DNA of 17,569 bases from CAVTWS01 sp963738445 (GTDB taxonomy: Bacteria; Actinomycetota; Acidimicrobiia; Acidimicrobiales; SHLQ01), in NCBI GenBank assembly GCA_963738445.1, contig CAVTWS010000016.1, positions 1 to 17,569 of the forward strand, written 5' to 3'. Below are positions 14,419 to 17,569 of the stretch, piece after piece. Within the stretch, counting starts at the first letter, position 1; every line of letters begins with the position of its first letter. A program made the position numbers and the translations under genes. Below the pieces are notes generated by a model that worked only from the letters and a program-made list of their open reading frames with translations, had not been told where the DNA came from and did no database searches.

Positions 14419-17400
14419 ACTCGCTGCGCCAGGGCGTCGAGGCGATCGGCGATCCGCTTCTCGCTGACCCGGCCAGCCACGCCGACGGTGGCCGCGAAGA
14501 GCGAGACCCGCAGCTCCTGGAGCATCCAGCCGATGTCCTCCAGGTCCGCCGACGGTGGTAGTCGGTCGGCCAGCTGGTCGGTACGCGCCTCCAGGGCCCG
14601 GCAGCGGGCCATGAGGTCCCGGTCCCGGGCCACCCGCCCCGGCAGGGCAGCGATGCGGCGCTCCAAGGCGGCGAGGTAGCGGACGAGGTCGGGGAGCCGG
14701 CCGGATCCGACGCCGGCGACGAACCCGGGATAGACGAGACGGTCGAGCTGATCGGCCAGGTCGGCCCGGGCATCAGCCACCGCGGGCGCCCGCAGGTCGT
14801 CGAGCGCGGCGCGGATGCGCTGGGCCGCCGAGAGCACGCCGACCGCGGCCCGGGCGGTGTCGGCCACGCTGGTGGCGAGGCGCTCGCGGACCAGGGTGAG
14901 CAACCGTTCGAACCCGGCGGCGTCCCAGGCCGGTGCGTCGCCCTCGATCATGAGCTGCTCGACGGCGGCGCCCAGGCAGTCGTCGAACCAGGCCGCGACG
15001 CCCGGGTACGGCGATCCGGCCAGGGTCAGCTCGACGTTGCGGTCCACGACGGATCGCAACGCCTTGGACACCGACGGGCGGCCGAGCAGGAGCAATCGCC
15101 GTGTTCCTGACCACATGTGGACGGCCTGCTCGGCCGGCGGTGGCGAACAGTCGCACCGAGACCGACTCGCCGTCGTCGACGAGCGCCGGGTAGGCGCGGG
15201 CGGTCACGCCGGCCGCATCTGCGTCGACGACTCGTGGCAGGTCACCGATGGTCCACGTCGTGAGCCCGGAGCGTTCGACACCGGTGGTGGCGCGGGTCAG
15301 GCTGGACCGGATGTCGTCGGCGAGCAGCTCGCGCAGAGCGACGAGGTCATGGCCGTCGGCGATGATGACGCCCCGGTCGTCGACCACGCGGAACGTGGGT
15401 CGCAGGTGCGCCGGAAGGGCGTCGAGGTCGATCGTCCGGACCGGGACCCGAACGTTGCGGAGCCGGGCCAGCTCGCGGGCGACGGCGTCAGCCAGGCGTC
15501 CGGCGGGCTCGGTCAGCTGGCCCGAGACGGCGTCGATCGTGTCGCGGAGCGGCGAGATCTGCTGCCGCACCGACTTGGGTAGCGACCCCAGCAGGGCGGC
15601 GACGAGCTGGTGACGCAGTCCGGGGACGAGCCAGTCGAAGGGAGCGGGGTCGATGTCATGGAGGGCGCCGAGCGGCACGTCGATGTTCACACCGTCGAGG
15701 TGGCTGTCGGGGTCGTGTTCGTAGGTGACCGGCAGGTCCCGGTCGCCGAGGCGCCAGACATCCGGGAATCCGGTGGTGTCCACCGCCCCGGCGCCGGTTC
15801 GGACCAGGTCCTCGATGCTCAGGTCGAGGAGGTCCGGGCGGCTGCGTGACGCCTGCGTCCACCAGCGGTCGAAGCGGCGGGTGTCGGTGATGCCCGCGGG
15901 CAGGCGGGCCTCGAACCACTCGACCAGGTCTTCGTCCCCCACGAGCAGGTCGCCGCGACGCACGCGAGCTTCGAGGGCCAGCACCTCGTCGATCACGGCC
16001 CGGTTGCGGGCGGCGAAGGCGTGATGGGTCGTCCATTCACCCCCTACCAGGGCGTGGCGGACGAACATCAGGCGGGCGTGGTCACGGTCGACCCGGGCGT
16101 AGGGGATGGCCCGATCGGTGTGCAGCGGGAGGCCGAAGATGCTGACGGACTCCAGGGCCGACGCGGAACCCCGGTCGGGGTCCCACCAGGGGTCGCTGTA
16201 CGTCCTCGTCAGGAGGTGGGCGCCGATCTGCTCGATCCACTCGGGACGCACCGGTGCCACCACCCGGGCCCGCAGTCGGTCGGTCTCCACCAGCTCGGCC
16301 GCCATCACCCATGTCGTCGGGTGTCGGGTGAACGACGAGCCGGGGGCGACGACGAAGCGGACGTTTCGGGCGCCGCGGTACTCGGCCGGCCCAGGCCGAC
16401 CCTGGGCGGTGCGGGACCGGTCGACGGTGCCGAGGTGCGACAGCAGACCGGCCAGGACAGCCCGGTGGATGGCGTCGGCCGGCGCCGGCTCGTGGTTGCG
16501 GGCCAGGCCGAGGTCGGAGCACGCCTGGCGCAGCTGGCCGTGGACGTCCTGCCACTCCCGGATCCGCAGGTAGTGGAGGAACTGGTCGCGGCAGGCTCGC
16601 CGGAAACGGCTCGACGAACCGGCGCGACGCTCCTCCTCGAGGTGCTCCCACAGGTGCAAGTAGGCCAGGAAGTCCGATGCCGGGTCCCGGAAGCGGGCGT
16701 GGGCCTGATCGGCCGCGTCGCGGTGCTCGGCCGGCCGGTCCCGGGGATCTTGGATCGACAGACCGGCGACGATGATCTGCACCTCTCGCAGGCATCCTTC
16801 GTCGGCCGCGGCGACGAGCATCCGGCCGAGGCGCGGGTCGACCGGCAGTCGGGCCAGCCGCCGCCCGATCGGGGTGAGCCGGAGCGCAGCCGTGTCGTCG
16901 CCGGGGTCCAGGGCGGCGAGCTCGGTGAGCACGGCGACGCCGTCTCGCACGGCCCGGGCGTCGGGGGGGTCGAGGAACGGGAACGCCTCGACCTTCCCGA
17001 GCCCCAACGCCGCCATCTGCAAGATGACCGAGGCCAGGTTGGTGCGGAGGATCTCGGGGTCGGTGAACTCGGGTCGCTGGTCGTAGTCGGCTTCGTCGTA
17101 GAGGCGGATGGCGATGCCGGGAGCGACGCGGCCGCACCGGCCGGAGCGTTGATCGGCCGAGGCGCGGGAGATGGGCTCGATCGGGAGGCGCTGGACCTTG
17201 GTGCGCCGGGAGAACCGGGAGATGCGAGCGGTCCCGGGGTCGACGACGGCGCGGATGCCGGGGACGGTCAGCGATGTCTCGGCCACGTTGGTGGACACCA
17301 CGATGCGGCGACCCCGATGGGCCGAGAACACGCGGTGTTGCTCGGGCGAGGAGAGGCGGGCGTACAGGGGCAGGATCTCGGTGTCGCGCAGGTCGAGGTC

Positions 17401-17569
17401 GCGTAGGGCCTCGGTGGTGTCGCGGATCTCCCGCTCGCCCGAGCAGAACACGAGGATGTCACCGTCGGTGTCACCCAGCAGCTCGATCACCGCGTCGGCG
17501 ATCGCTTCGGACTGCTCGCGCCCACCACCCGGATCGTCGGGAGCACCGAGGGGCTGGTAGCGCAGTTCC
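14415..17569 (-). CDS. hrpA: HrpA, DEAH-box ATP-dependent RNA helicase (5' partial, one frameshift)
   Basis: About 1050 residues are visible; the gene continues past the right edge, so roughly 250 N-terminal residues with Walker A and the DEAH box are outside. The second helicase domain comes first: ILVFCSGEREIRDTTEAL, motif V STNVAETSLTVPG, and motif VI DQRSGRCGRVAPG. Then follow the HA2/winged-helix region (EILRTNLASVILQMAALGLG), an OB-fold-type region, and the long DUF3418 C-terminal domain specific to HrpA (VPLGALHDIDPAPFDWLVPG, LIDLDA-like VRTIDLDALPAHLRPTFRVV). One extra base near 15132-15140 shifts the frame between SVRLFATA and EQAVHMWSGTRRLLLLG; the last 240 residues continue to TGA at 14417-14415. 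HrpA remodels RNA or ribonucleoproteins; in other bacteria it affects fimbrial mRNA processing and rescue of collided ribosomes. Confidence 0.95.

Noticed and set aside
16021..17406. A 461-codon + strand open frame opposite hrpA
   Set aside because: Composition is Gly/Val/Asp-rich as expected for antisense of a GC-rich helicase gene; the opposite strand has conserved motifs V and VI.
1..17569. tRNA, rRNA, insertion sequences, integrases, attachment sites
   Set aside because: I saw no tRNA-like cloverleaf, rRNA segment, transposase or integrase motif, or terminal inverted repeats with target duplications.

Overview
The window is high-GC DNA with dense coding on both strands. The gene content (UvrA, a DUF222/HNH protein, a maleylpyruvate-isomerase-type DinB-like protein, actinobacterial-type HrpA) and codon use suggest an actinobacterium, perhaps of the class Acidimicrobiia. 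That class is inferred from overall resemblance; no marker gene in the window proves it.

Layout. Positions 1-2338 hold the 3' four-fifths of uvrA on the + strand, with several frameshifts. Positions 2315-2430 hold a 34-bp tandem repeat and a hairpin. Positions 2477-3135 hold a scar: the N-terminal stub of a short-chain dehydrogenase runs into the C-terminal part of a DegT/DnrJ/EryC1/StrS aminotransferase that carries an in-frame 24-bp repeat. On the - strand follow a phytanoyl-CoA-dioxygenase-like gene (4462-3213), a DUF222/HNH endonuclease-like gene (6274-4487) and a DinB-like/maleylpyruvate isomerase-type gene (7176-6502). Positions 7260-7382 hold a 40-codon N-terminal remnant of an amidohydrolase. 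A surface polysaccharide block covers 7354-11603: a Wzx-like flippase joined to a family 2 glycosyltransferase, a second family 2 glycosyltransferase (both - strand), and a divergent polyprenyl glycosylphosphotransferase (+ strand). Next comes a dinucleotide (AC)11 tract in a promoter-like setting, then a two-gene unit for exported proteins: a lipoprotein of unknown function (11701-12672) and a secreted M23 peptidase with five FG-GAP/VCBS calcium-loop repeats (12669-14403). The window ends in the C-terminal three-quarters of hrpA on the - strand.

How the genes work together. The transferase would load the first sugar phosphate on a lipid carrier, the two glycosyltransferases would extend it, and the flippase would move it across the membrane. 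The aminotransferase and dehydrogenase remnants suggest that a deoxy/amino-sugar pathway was once nearby. The lipoprotein and M23/VCBS genes overlap by four bases (ATGA) and probably act together at the cell surface. uvrA (nucleotide excision repair) and hrpA (RNA helicase) are flanking housekeeping genes.

A caution governs every gene call. About sixteen single-base frameshifts are spread over seven genes, many in short homopolymers, while family motifs continue across them. In every case the corrected length becomes a whole number of codons. This looks more like an unpolished long-read assembly than decay, so I give gene spans across the frameshifts. The truncated fragments at 2477-3135 and 7260-7382 are different: whole domains are missing there.
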